DNA of 64,000 nt, taken from assembly GCF_019091135.1 (NCBI RefSeq), contig NZ_JAGXJW010000010.1:95803-159802 (forward strand), given 5' to 3'. The position numbers and the translations under genes were made by a program. The stretch comes from Cohnella sp. GbtcB17. Its GTDB lineage: Bacteria > Bacillota > Bacilli > Paenibacillales > Paenibacillaceae. Shown piece by piece: positions 40,732-48,798 of the stretch (the stretch's first letter is position 1; every line of letters begins with the position of its first letter). The notes under the pieces were generated by a model, which was not told the DNA's origin, made no database searches, and worked only from the letters and a program-made list of their open reading frames with translations.

Positions 40732-41562
40732 TCAAGCGCCGCCGACCAGATCCGGATCCATGCCGAAGCGGCGATCCTCGTTCAGTCCGTCGATCCGAGC
40801 CATATCTTCATCGGTCAGCGCGAAGTCGAACACGTCAGCGTTCTCCTCGATCCGGCGCGTCTGCACCGATTTGGGAATGACGACGATCTCCTGCTGCAGA
40901 TGCCAGCGAATGACGATTTGCGCCGGTGTCTTGCCGTACTTGCCCGCCAGCTCGGCGAGCAGCGGGAGGTCCAGCCGTCCTTGCATGAGCGGTCGCCACG
41001 CCTCCGGCTGAATGCCTTCGCGCCGCAGAAAGGCAAGCAAGGGCTTCTGCGTCAACAGCGGGTGCAGCACCACCTGGTTGACCATCGGCTTGATCCGGCA
41101 GACGCCCATCAGATCCTCGAGATGATGGATCTTGAAGTTGCTGACGCCGATGGCGCGCACTTCGCCTTCATCGTACAACCGCTCCAGCGCCCTGTACGTA
41201 TCCTTGTATTTGCCGGGAACGGGCCAATGCACCAGATAAAGATCGACCGCGCCGATCCCGAGCCGATCCTTGCTCCTGTAAAAGGCGCGCAGCGTCTCGT
41301 CGTAGCCCTGCTCGTCGTTCCATACCTTGGACGTGACGAACAGCTTGTCCCTCGCGATGCCCGAATCGCGGATCGCCCGGCCTACGTCCGCTTCGTTGCC
41401 GTACAGCGACGCGGTATCGATCGCGCGGTACCCCGCCCCCAGCGCGGCCTTTACCGCGTTTTCCGTCTCCGTGCCCGACTTGGCCCGCCATACGCCCAGC
41501 CCCAGCCGGGGCATCCGTTCGCCGTTCAGCAGCTCCACGGCCGATGCCTTCGTCCAGCCCAT
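40732..41562 (-). CDS. Aldo/keto reductase
   Basis: 276 residues from the ATG at 41560-41562 (AAGGAG plus 9 bases; the GTG three codons earlier overlaps it). NADPH-dependent carbonyl reductase of the AKR5/YtbE-YvgN type. The catalytic tetrad is D49 and Y54 in AIDTASLYGNE, K79 in VTSKVWN and H112 in LYLVHWPVPG. Also present: AIGVSNFKIHHLEDL, NQVVLHPLLTQKPLLAFLRREGIQPEAWRPLMQG and the cofactor segment VVIPKSVQTRRIEENADVFDF. The substrate cannot be predicted. Confidence 0.95.
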   Translation of the reverse strand: MGWTKASAVELLNGERMPRLGLGVWRAKSGTETENAVKAALGAGYRAIDTASLYGNEADVGRAIRDSGIARDKLFVTSKVWNDEQGYDETLRAFYRSKDRLGIGAVDLYLVHWPVPGKYKDTYRALERLYDEGEVRAIGVSNFKIHHLEDLMGVCRIKPMVNQVVLHPLLTQKPLLAFLRREGIQPEAWRPLMQGRLDLPLLAELAGKYGKTPAQIVIRWHLQQEIVVIPKSVQTRRIEENADVFDFALTDEDMARIDGLNEDRRFGMDPDLVGGA

Positions 41563-41713
41563 TTCCGTCACTCCTTTTCGCGCCGATCTTAAGCCATGTT
41601 ACCATGGATGAGCAAGAGCCGCACGTTGATCGCGACCGTTCGATCTGGCATACTCAAAGTGTCGGCGAAGCCTTGCGCCCGCCCAACATCATAGAGACGA
41701 GGAGCTTACGCTC

Positions 41714-42355
41714 ATGCATATCGACATTTACTCAGACATGGTCTGCCCGTGGTGCAGAATCGGCAAAAAGAACGTGACCGACGCGATCGAACAGTGGGTC
41801 GCAGAGTCCGGAGAGGACGTCACGGTCAGCTATCATGCCTTTCTTCTGGATCATTCGCTGCCTCCCGAAGGGCTGCCCTTCCGCGCTTCGATGGCGCACA
41901 AGATGGGCGGCGAGCACCGCATCGAGGAGATGCTGCAGCGCGTCACCGACGCCGGCGCGGCAGTCGGCGTGCCGTTCCGGTTCGACCGGGTGACGCGGAT
42001 GCCGAATACGGTGCTGGCGCATCGCCTGACCGCGATCTTGCCCGCAGACCGGCAGGAAGCGTGGATCGACGCCGTGATGATGGCTTACTTCGAATACGGC
42101 AGAGATATCGCGAAGCGCGAAGTGCTGCTCGAGATCGCGGCGGATCTGGGCCTCGAGACCTTCCCGCTTGAGACCGCGCTGGACGAAGGACGCGGCGCCG
42201 AGGAGGTCCAAGAGGATCTGGAACGCGCCTCTGCCATGGGCATCTCGGGCGTTCCCTTCTTTGTGCTGAACGGCAAGTACGGCTTGTCCGGCGCCTATCC
42301 GGCCGCCGAATTCGTCAAGGCGTTCGGGAAAATCGCGGAGCAGAGCGGGAAATAA
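41714..42355 (+). CDS. DsbA-family oxidoreductase, FrnE-like
   Basis: 213 residues, no signal peptide, so cytoplasmic. Active-site C11-P-W-C14 in MHIDIYSDMVCPWCRIGKKN, followed by the helical insertion SYHAFLLDHSLPPEGLPF...MPNTVLAHRL and the C-terminal MGISGVPFFVLNGKYGLSGAYPAAEFVKAF with the cis-Pro loop GVPFFV. FrnE-like proteins act in polyketide biosynthesis or general thiol redox; the role here is unknown. A GACGAGGAGC ribosome binding site precedes the ATG. Confidence 0.93.
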   Translation: MHIDIYSDMVCPWCRIGKKNVTDAIEQWVAESGEDVTVSYHAFLLDHSLPPEGLPFRASMAHKMGGEHRIEEMLQRVTDAGAAVGVPFRFDRVTRMPNTVLAHRLTAILPADRQEAWIDAVMMAYFEYGRDIAKREVLLEIAADLGLETFPLETALDEGRGAEEVQEDLERASAMGISGVPFFVLNGKYGLSGAYPAAEFVKAFGKIAEQSGK

Positions 42356-42425
42356 GTCGCGCCGTTCGCGCGAGACCGAAGCAAGCGGCGGCCAAGGGCC
42401 CCTTAACGCCCATCCGATCCGCCGA

Positions 42426-43358
42426 TCAGCCGAGGTCTCGCGCGTCGATCCCGTTCCGCTCCATTAGCCGCCGCGTCGTCTCCTCCAACTGCGCCAGAAA
42501 AGCCTCCAGCGTGCGCGTCCGCACTTCTCCCTTCCGCAGCAGGACGTAGAAGCTTCTTTTAAAAGGCAAGCCCGGCGCCGGAATCGTCTTCAGCGCGCCG
42601 CTCTCCAGCTCCTTGCGCAGCGACCAGCGAGACTGCAGCGTCACGCCGAGCCCAGCCTCCGCCATTTCCTTGACCAACTGCGTACTGCCCAGCTCCATCA
42701 TTTGTGGCGGGCGAATGCCCCACGCCTCGAACATCTGCTCGGTCGCCGCCCGCGTCCCCGAGCCCCGCTCTCTTACGAGCCAGACTTCCTCTTGCAGCCT
42801 TCCCGCCTCTACTGCAGCCCGCCCCGCCAACTCATGATCAGCTCCCGCGACCAGCACCATCTCATCTCCCGCGATCCGCCTGCTCTCAAGACCAGGCCCG
42901 ATCTCTTCGCCTTCGACGACGCAGACGTCGAGCTCCCGCCTACGCAGACGCTCCGCGATCTCCGCCGTGTTCGCAATCGCAATGGACGGCTTGATGTCGG
43001 GATAGACCCGCATCAAATCGCCCAATATACGGGGCAGCACATACTCGCCGAACGTATAGCTGGCGCCGATCGCCAGCGGGCCGCGTACGCTGCCCGAGAG
43101 CTCGTCGACCATCTCCTGCATCCGCTCGTACAGCATGCCGATCTCCCTAGCGTGCCCGAGCACGATCTCGCCCGCGCGCGTTAGCGAGACCGATTTGCTG
43201 CTGCGATCCAGCAGGCGGGCGCCCAGCGCGGTCTCGAGCGCGCGGATGTGCTGGCTAACGGCGGGCTGGGTCATGTGGAGACGCTCGGCCGCGCGGGAAA
43301 AATTCCTCAACTCGGCAGCGACGACGAATACCTGCAGCGCAATATCCAAGCGATTCAT
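42426..43358 (-). CDS. LysR-family regulator (CysL/YwfK-like)
   Basis: 310 residues. HTH: LDIALQVFVVAAELRNFSRAAERLHMTQPAVSQHIRALETALGARLLDRSSKSVSLTRAGEIVLGHA. The effector domain includes GPLAIGASYTFGEYVLPRILGDLMRVYPDIKPSIAIANTAEIAERLRRRELDVCVVEG and GLGVTLQSRWSLRKELESGALKTIPAPGLPFKRSFYVLLRKG. It is divergent from a YeiH-family transporter, the same arrangement as YeiE-YeiH in E. coli. Sulfur- or sulfite-related control is therefore plausible. Confidence 0.92.
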   Translation of the reverse strand: MNRLDIALQVFVVAAELRNFSRAAERLHMTQPAVSQHIRALETALGARLLDRSSKSVSLTRAGEIVLGHAREIGMLYERMQEMVDELSGSVRGPLAIGASYTFGEYVLPRILGDLMRVYPDIKPSIAIANTAEIAERLRRRELDVCVVEGEEIGPGLESRRIAGDEMVLVAGADHELAGRAAVEAGRLQEEVWLVRERGSGTRAATEQMFEAWGIRPPQMMELGSTQLVKEMAEAGLGVTLQSRWSLRKELESGALKTIPAPGLPFKRSFYVLLRKGEVRTRTLEAFLAQLEETTRRLMERNGIDARDLG

Positions 43359-43370
43359 CCTCCGCTTTCC

Positions 43371-43397
43371 ATAAGTAATTACTTATTCTTAGAATAA
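43371..43397. promoter_or_regulatory. LysR binding region between lysR and yeiH-like genes
   Basis: A perfect 16-base palindrome ATAAGTAATTACTTAT (43371-43386) overlaps a second one, TTATTC-TTA-GAATAA (43383-43397). Both lie in an AT-rich patch within the divergent intergenic region. Confidence 0.7.
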
Positions 43398-43493
43398 GAA
43401 TAATTCATTTCACTTATAGAATAAAGCGAGCTATGCTTGCACTAACAAAAACAGTTCGAGCAAGAGACGAGAGACGATGAGGAGATGACTCGC

Positions 43494-44561
43494 ATGAACA
43501 TCGCTCCAATACGACCATTACAGCGGCCCGGGCACCTCTTGCGCACGCGCATGACGCGTTTTGCCGGATACGCGCCTGGCCTTGCTCTCGCTGCGGCGTT
43601 GGCTCTGCTCGGCTGGCAGCTCGCGCGCATCCCCGGCCTCGGCCTGTTCGGCCCGATGGCCTGCACGCTGCTGGCAGCGGTCGCTTTTCGCCGGCTGTTC
43701 GGCTATTCGCAGGCATGGGCGCCCGGCGTACGCTTCGGCACGACCAAGGTGCTCCGCGCAGCGATTGTTTTGTTCGGCTTGAAGCTGCCGCTGGACGCCG
43801 TGCTTCAACAAGGCTTGCCGCTCCTGACGAGAAGCGTCGGCACGCTGGCCTTCTCGATGGCAGCCGGGCTCGCGCTGGGCCGCGTGCTGAAGGCCGACCG
43901 GCAATTGACGCTGCTCCTGGCCGTAGGCACGGGCATTTGCGGCGCGGCCGCGATCGCCGCCGTGTCGCCGCTGGTCGCGGCCAGGGAAGATCGCACCGCA
44001 ACCGCAGCGGGATTGATCGCGATCGTTGGCACGGCGGCTGCGATCGCCTCAATGCTGTTGGCGGACGTCCTGCCGCTGAGCGGGCCTGCCTACGGCCTGT
44101 GGACCGGCTTGACGCTGCACGAGATCGCACATGTCGCCATGGCCGCATCGGCAGGCGGCCCCGACGCGCTCGAGAGCGGCATGCTGGCGAAGCTCGCCCG
44201 CGTGTTTCTGCTGGTGCCGCTCTGCCTGGCGCTTCACTGGCGCAACAGCCGCCTCGCCCGGCGTCAGCCGGCGAGCGAAAAAGAAGCTGCGGCGGGCGCC
44301 GCAGCTTCGTTCCCCTGGTTTTTAATTGGCTTCCTGGTCATGAGCCTGCTCGGTTCGGGCCTGGCAGCAGCCGGATGGCCGCTTCCTCCCCGTGCAATGG
44401 CCGGCATTTCGACGCTGACGACCATCCTGCTGACGATCGCGATGGCCGGCATGGGTCTTAACGTGAATGTTCTCGCGCTCCGGCACGCCGTGCGCCCGAT
44501 CGCCGTCCTGCTGATCGTATCCGCGCTCCTGTCGGGCTTGACACTCCTGACCCTGCTTTAA
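43494..44561 (+). CDS. YeiH/UPF0324-family transporter (putative sulfate/sulfite exporter)
   Basis: 355 residues from the ATG at 43494 (GATGAGGAG upstream; the ATG at 43485 overlaps it). Nine to ten membrane helices. Family motifs: RFGTTKVLRAAIVLFGLKLPLDAVLQQG, LLAVGTGICGAAAIAAVSPLVAAREDRTATAAGLIAIVGTAAA, GLTLHEIAHVAMAASAGG and LTTILLTIAMAGMGLNVN. The last domain is a repeat of the first. The family is called putative sulfate exporter; transport has little direct proof. It is divergent from its probable LysR regulator. Confidence 0.92.
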   Translation: MNIAPIRPLQRPGHLLRTRMTRFAGYAPGLALAAALALLGWQLARIPGLGLFGPMACTLLAAVAFRRLFGYSQAWAPGVRFGTTKVLRAAIVLFGLKLPLDAVLQQGLPLLTRSVGTLAFSMAAGLALGRVLKADRQLTLLLAVGTGICGAAAIAAVSPLVAAREDRTATAAGLIAIVGTAAAIASMLLADVLPLSGPAYGLWTGLTLHEIAHVAMAASAGGPDALESGMLAKLARVFLLVPLCLALHWRNSRLARRQPASEKEAAAGAAASFPWFLIGFLVMSLLGSGLAAAGWPLPPRAMAGISTLTTILLTIAMAGMGLNVNVLALRHAVRPIAVLLIVSALLSGLTLLTLL

Positions 44562-44580
44562 GGGATAGCCGGACCCACCG

Positions 44581-44788
44581 GCAGCAGCTTTCAGCCGCAC
44601 ATCCCGCCAACTGTCGATCGTCGTTCACACTTCAGCTATTCTCGGCAGCACACCAATTCAACTATCGATCGTCGTTCATACTTCAACCGCTCTCGGCAGC
44701 ACATCCCACCAACTATCGATCGTCGTTCATACTTCAGCCGCCCTCGACCGCGCATCCCGCCAACTATCGATCGTCGTTCACACTTCAG
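44581..44788. repeat. Four tandem copies of a 51-bp repeat (ATCGATCGTCGTTCA type)
   Basis: CGATCG starts at 44615, 44666, 44717 and 44768, exactly 51 bases apart. The core is near-palindromic (AAC...CGATCG...GTT). The last copy runs into the 3' end of the minus-strand FAD gene and supplies its stop codon. Confidence 0.9.
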
Positions 44789-46267
44789 CCCCAATACCCT
44801 CTAATGCCGGTCCGACAGCCGCACCTCGTTTGCCGCCCAGTCGTTGTGCGACCGCCCGTGCGATCCACACCCCTGCCGCGCCGGCTTGCGCGAGCCCACG
44901 CGTGATGCCCGCGCCGTCGCCGCCGCAGTACAAGCCGGATATCTCGGTCTCGAGCCGGTCCGTCAGCTGCGGACGCGCGGAGTAGAACTTCGCCTCGACG
45001 CCGTAGAACAAGGTGTGCTCGGACGCGAGACCCGGCGTGACCTTATCCAGCGCCTCTACCATCTCGATCAGGCTTTTCATCGTGTTGTAAGGCAGCACGA
45101 GGCCCAAATCTCCCGGCACGGCCTCCTTCAGCGTCGGCTCCAGGAAGCCCTCCTTGATCCGCGCAGCCGTCGAGCGACGCCCCCGCAAAATGTCTCCGTA
45201 CTTCTGCACGATGACGCCGCCGCCGGACAGATCGTTCGCCCGCTCGCAAATCTCGCGCGCGTATTCGTTCGGCTTGTCGAACGGTTCGGTGAACTTGTGC
45301 GAAACGAGCAGCGCGAAGTTCGTATTGGACGAGCCCAGGGCGGGATCCTTATAGGCGTGGCCGTTGGCGGCCATGACGCCGCTGTGGTTTTCGACGACGA
45401 CGTGACCCGATGGATTGCTGCAGAACGTGCGGACGCGCGTGCCCACCGAGGTGTTGTATACGAATTTCCCCTCATACAGATGCTCGTTGATCTCGCGCAT
45501 GACCACGTCCGATGTCTCGACGCGTACGCCGACATCGACCTGGTTGCTATGCATCTTGATGCGCCGCTTCTTCAGCACCTCCGTCAGCCAGGCGGATCCG
45601 TCCCGACCCGGAGCGATCACGACCGTGTCCGCCGCCAGCTCTTCGCCGCCTTTGAGGGAGACGCCCGTCACCCGGTGTCCCCCGCCCTCCTTCACGGTGA
45701 TCAGGTCCGCAACCTCCGTCTTGAATCGCATCTCGATTTTGTCAGACAAATAAACTGCGATCGACTTGAGAATCTCCAGATTCTGCTCGGTGCCGAGATG
45801 CCTAACCTGCGCGCGCAGCAGCTTGAGTCCCGCGGCATAAGCGCGCTGTTCGATGCTCTTGACGACGTCCGTCGTCGGATCGGTGATCGTATGCGTCGCG
45901 CCGTGCGCGAGGTTGACTTCGTCTACGTACTTGATGAGGCCGAGCACCTGCGACGCCGGCAAATAATCCGTCAGCCCCCCCCGAACTCGGTCGTAATGTT
46001 GAATTTGCCGTCGCTGTACGCGCCCGCGCCGCCGAAGCCCGCCGTGATCGAGCAGGCCGGCAGGCAGCCGGCGAATTCTTTTTTCCCGGCGGGCGGAGGG
46101 CAGAGCTGGATCTTCTCCTCGAGAATGGGGCAGCGGCGGCGATGGATCTCGTGGCCTTTATCCAGCAGCAGCACCTTGAGATGCGGGGACTTGCGATAGA
46201 GCTCGTAGCACGCGAATATACCCGCCGGTCCTGCGCCGACGACGATGACGTCATAGATGTTCGTCAT
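44778..46267 (-). pseudogene. FAD-dependent oxidoreductase (COG2509-like) with a frameshift in a G8 run
   Basis: The gene starts at the ATG at 46265-46267 (GGGAGGCGGAAAAA upstream). The N-terminal part has the FAD-binding motif IYDVIVVGAGPAGIFACYELYRK, HEIHRRRCPILEEK and the cysteine-containing CLPACSITAGFGGAGAYSDGKFNITTEFGG. The frame then hits TGA at 45971-45973. The downstream frame continues immediately with LTDYLPASQVLGLIKYVDEVNLAHG to the end (GLYCGGDGAGITRGLAQAGAAGVWIARAVA). The two halves meet at a run of eight C's on the plus strand (45975-45982). One more or two fewer bases would restore a protein of about 495 residues. It may be a true mutation, phase variation or a sequencing error. 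A purine riboswitch precedes it. Confidence 0.85.
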
Positions 46268-46285
46268 TTTTTCCGCCTCCCGAAA

Positions 46286-46347
46286 ATGAAAAATTCCCGA
46301 CCGCCAAAAGATACGGAGTTGCCTCCGCTCCTTCGTAGTCGGGAATT
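46286..46347 (-). terminator. Expression-platform terminator of the purine riboswitch
   Basis: On the minus strand AATTCCCGAC (46338-46347) pairs perfectly with GTCGGGAATT (46292-46301), followed by TTTTC. The 5' arm is also part of the aptamer P3 and adjoins the P1 strand, so aptamer and terminator exclude each other. Confidence 0.85.
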
Positions 46348-46396
46348 CACGGTTCCCGGTAGAGACCACCGGCCCTTATCGCCGGAGATATACGAA
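46332..46396 (-). promoter_or_regulatory. Purine riboswitch aptamer (guanine-type core residue)
   Basis: On the minus strand the xpt-like parts appear in order: P1 TTCGTA/TACGAA, J1/2 TATATCT, P2 CCGGC/GCCGG with loop GATAAGG, J2/3 GGTCTCTACC, P3 GGGAA/TTCCC with loop CCGTGAA, then GACTACG. The pyrimidine in GACTA is C, which specifies guanine or hypoxanthine (adenine aptamers have U). Confidence 0.9.
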
Positions 46397-46507
46397 TGCG
46401 CGTATTGTGGATGCCTGTTGGCGGTTAGGTATTTGCGTTGTCTTGCGGATCGGGCGAGCGGAGCTGCAGCCGTTTAGCCGCTAGAGCGTTCCCGCACCCC
46501 GTCAGTT

Positions 46508-46536
46508 AGTTTACTCACCCTAGGCGTACATGTCAA
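46508..46536 (-). promoter_or_regulatory. Sigma-A promoter of the purine riboswitch transcript
   Basis: On the minus strand TTGACA (46531-46536) and TAAACT (46508-46513) have a 17-base spacer, and the sequence upstream (46550-46640) is very AT-rich. The transcript would start about 100 bases before the aptamer. Confidence 0.7.
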
Positions 46537-46647
46537 TCGGAATCTCCCGTATTGTACGTTAAAAAGCGATTTTTTATGTTATTTTATAATAATCTATATT
46601 TAAAACGCAACCAAAACCGAACATTAAAAATCAAAACAATGGCTATT

Positions 46648-46842
46648 CGCCTCATCCCCTGCTATTCAGCAAGCGATCCGACCCCACAGCCCGCCCCCGG
46701 CTCCATCCCCTGCTATCCAGCAGGCGATCCGACCCCACAACCCGCCCCCGGCTCCATCGCCTGCTATCCTACAGGCGATCCGACCCCACAGCCCGCCCCC
46801 GGCTCCATCCCCTGCTATTCAACAAGCGATCCACTCTCGCAG
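46648..46842. repeat. Four copies of a 51-bp repeat with compensatory hairpin changes
   Basis: GCGATCC starts at 46673, 46724, 46775 and 46826, exactly 51 bases apart; the shared part is GACCCCACAGCCCGCCCCCG. Each unit has a hairpin around CTATYC. Copy 2 is CCTGCT/AGCAGG; copy 3 is ATCGCCTG/CAGGCGAT. Bases on both sides change together. An open frame with 17-residue repeats runs through but has no ribosome binding site. Confidence 0.9.
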
Positions 46843-46959
46843 CAAAAAAGCTGCCCCTCCGCCGCAACTCCCGCGACTTCCGGACAACTTTTCGCTTCGT
46901 CATGCTCAATCCGCTCATCTCAAACTTGCCGTTTCCTCACATACAAGACTTCGTCCGCG

Positions 46960-47826
46960 CTATCCCGCCAACTGCACGTCCACGCTCACCGTCAGCGTCT
47001 GCTCGCCGGTGCCCCGGTACACGCCTTTGACCGGCACGATGTCCAGGTAGTCGCGGCCGTGCGCCAGCTTGACGTACCGCCAGTCGACGAGTCCGTTGTT
47101 GGTCGGGTCGAAGCCCTGCCAGCCCATGCCGGGCACGTACACCTCGACCCAAGCGTGGGATGCCTGCTCGAAGTCCGCATTGCGCCCCTGGAGGTCGCCG
47201 ACGAAGTGATACCCGCTCACGTACCGCGCGGGCACGCCCCGCATGCGGCAGATCGCGAGCAGCAGATGCGCGAAGTCCTGGCAGACGCCCGAGCCTATCG
47301 CGATCATCTCGTCCGCCGTCGTGTGGACCGCCGTCGACAGCGGCTTGTAATCGAAGTCGCCGAAGATGCGGGCAGACGCGCACTGGACGAAGTCGAACAC
47401 GCCGACCTTCCCGGCTTCGCATGACGCGTCCTTCGCATAGCCGGCGACCGTCGGATGAAAGGTTGCGAACGGCGTCGGCAGCAGGTACTCCGCGTTGGCA
47501 TCGCGGAATGAGTCAGTTCGCAGACGCGCCCAAGACTCGGACGGCTCGGTCTCGGGCTTGCGCTTCATCTCCGAATCGCGGGTAACGACCGTCGACTGGG
47601 AGGTGATGACGAGCTCCCGGTGCGGATGGTTGGCCGTGAAGGCGTGCACGCGATTGCCGAAGTAATCCTCGTACGACATCAACGAGACGTTGGGCTCGAT
47701 GATCAGGCGGTGCTGGTAGCAGGCCTGGCGCTCGTCGGTCCGAGGGGCGAGACGCAGCTCATTGACACTGTCCGTCACCGGCGAGCCGTACCGGTAGGTC
47801 GTGACGTGGGTAATGTCCAACTTCAT
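46960..47826 (-). CDS. Transglutaminase-like protein of the ATP-grasp/alpha-E cluster
   Basis: 288 residues. N-terminal Bact_transglu_N domain (MKLDITHVTTYRYGSPVTDSVNELRLAPRTDERQ). Catalytic triad: C182 in GSGVCQDFAHLLLAICRMRGVPARYVSGY, H224 in ASHAWVEVYVPGMGWQGFDPTN, and D240. Acts as a cysteine protease or transpeptidase in the cytoplasm (no signal). It overlaps the alpha-E gene by 4 bases (ATGA). The three-gene set is conserved widely and predicted to make and process a peptide or amide-linked product. Confidence 0.93.
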   Translation of the reverse strand: MKLDITHVTTYRYGSPVTDSVNELRLAPRTDERQACYQHRLIIEPNVSLMSYEDYFGNRVHAFTANHPHRELVITSQSTVVTRDSEMKRKPETEPSESWARLRTDSFRDANAEYLLPTPFATFHPTVAGYAKDASCEAGKVGVFDFVQCASARIFGDFDYKPLSTAVHTTADEMIAIGSGVCQDFAHLLLAICRMRGVPARYVSGYHFVGDLQGRNADFEQASHAWVEVYVPGMGWQGFDPTNNGLVDWRYVKLAHGRDYLDIVPVKGVYRGTGEQTLTVSVDVQLAG

Positions 47827-48776
47827 GCCGTGACCTCCCGTCCGGGGGAAAAAAACACCTTCGCCATCGCTTCTCCGAGCTGCCTGTTCGTAGCGAGCAG
47901 CTGCTGCAGAACGGCGTCCAGCGATTCGGCGTTAATGTCCGGACGCTCGAGCCAGCCCAGCTCGGAGCGCGCCTTGTCGGCGGTCCGGACGATCCGGTCC
48001 AGACCGGAGCCCGAACGGCTCGCGCCGGCCCGGAGCGTCTTGAGGTGATCCGAGAAGCTCGCGAGCGCATAGTGGACCGAGCGCGGGAACTGCTCTTGCG
48101 CCAGCAGAAACGCCGCCACCTCCTCCATGCTCAGCTCCTCGATGCCCAGCCTGCGGAAGGCTTCGTATCCGCCGACCGACTTGAGCACGGCCATCAGGTA
48201 GGCGTAGGAGGAGCTTCCCGTCTCGGCGGTATACCTCAGGACGGATTGAAGCAGCCGAACGATATTTTCGGAGCGTTCCAGGTGCCTGCCGCTCTCCATC
48301 ATGCTGTACGCGTCGTCGCGCAGCGCGATCGACACCGCCGTCCCCTGGAACGCCGCCAGGCCCTCCTTGATGCGCTGGTAGAACCGGTGAGGCGAATCGC
48401 CCAACACCTCGGCCGTATCGCAGCTTTTCAGCCACAGGTAGAAGCCGTTCAACAGATTCCACAGCTCGGACGGGAGCCGATCCCGAATCTTCCTCAGGTT
48501 GTCCCGCGCCTGGGCGACGCAGACGACGAGCGAGTTGGCTTGCGTCGCGTCCAGCGTCAGGAAGTGGATGACGTCGCGCTCTCCGTAGGCGGCGTGCTTT
48601 TCCTCGTAAGCCGAGATATCTCCGATCGCGCCTACGATTCGGCGCCACACCTGCTCATCCGGCCCCTGCTCATCCTCCCGGAGATGGTAGTACACGTCGA
48701 TGAGCCGCGCGTGGTTTTCCGCCCTCTCCGTATAGCGTCCGATCCAGAACAACGATTCCGCGATGCGGTCCAGCAT
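47823..48776 (-). CDS. Alpha-E domain (DUF403) protein
   Basis: 317 residues, all helical. The conserved start MLDRIAESLFWIGRYTERAENHARLIDVYYHL is the alpha-E signature, followed by VCVAQARDNLRKIRDRLPSELWNLLNGFYLWL and DDAYSMMESGRHLERSENIVRLLQSVLRY. The second half repeats the pattern, with LAQEQFPRSVHYALASFSDHLKTL. It always accompanies the circularly permuted ATP-grasp gene and may be its partner subunit or a substrate-holding module. No catalytic residues are established. Confidence 0.95.
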   Translation of the reverse strand: MLDRIAESLFWIGRYTERAENHARLIDVYYHLREDEQGPDEQVWRRIVGAIGDISAYEEKHAAYGERDVIHFLTLDATQANSLVVCVAQARDNLRKIRDRLPSELWNLLNGFYLWLKSCDTAEVLGDSPHRFYQRIKEGLAAFQGTAVSIALRDDAYSMMESGRHLERSENIVRLLQSVLRYTAETGSSSYAYLMAVLKSVGGYEAFRRLGIEELSMEEVAAFLLAQEQFPRSVHYALASFSDHLKTLRAGASRSGSGLDRIVRTADKARSELGWLERPDINAESLDAVLQQLLATNRQLGEAMAKVFFSPGREVTA

Positions 48777-48798
48777 AGCGTTCCCTCCTCGTCAACGA

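Noticed and set aside
46552..47424. Long plus-strand frame with IPCYSASDPTPQPAPGS repeats
   Set aside because: It is the 51-bp array followed by the antisense of the transglutaminase gene. It has no ribosome binding site or homologous domain.
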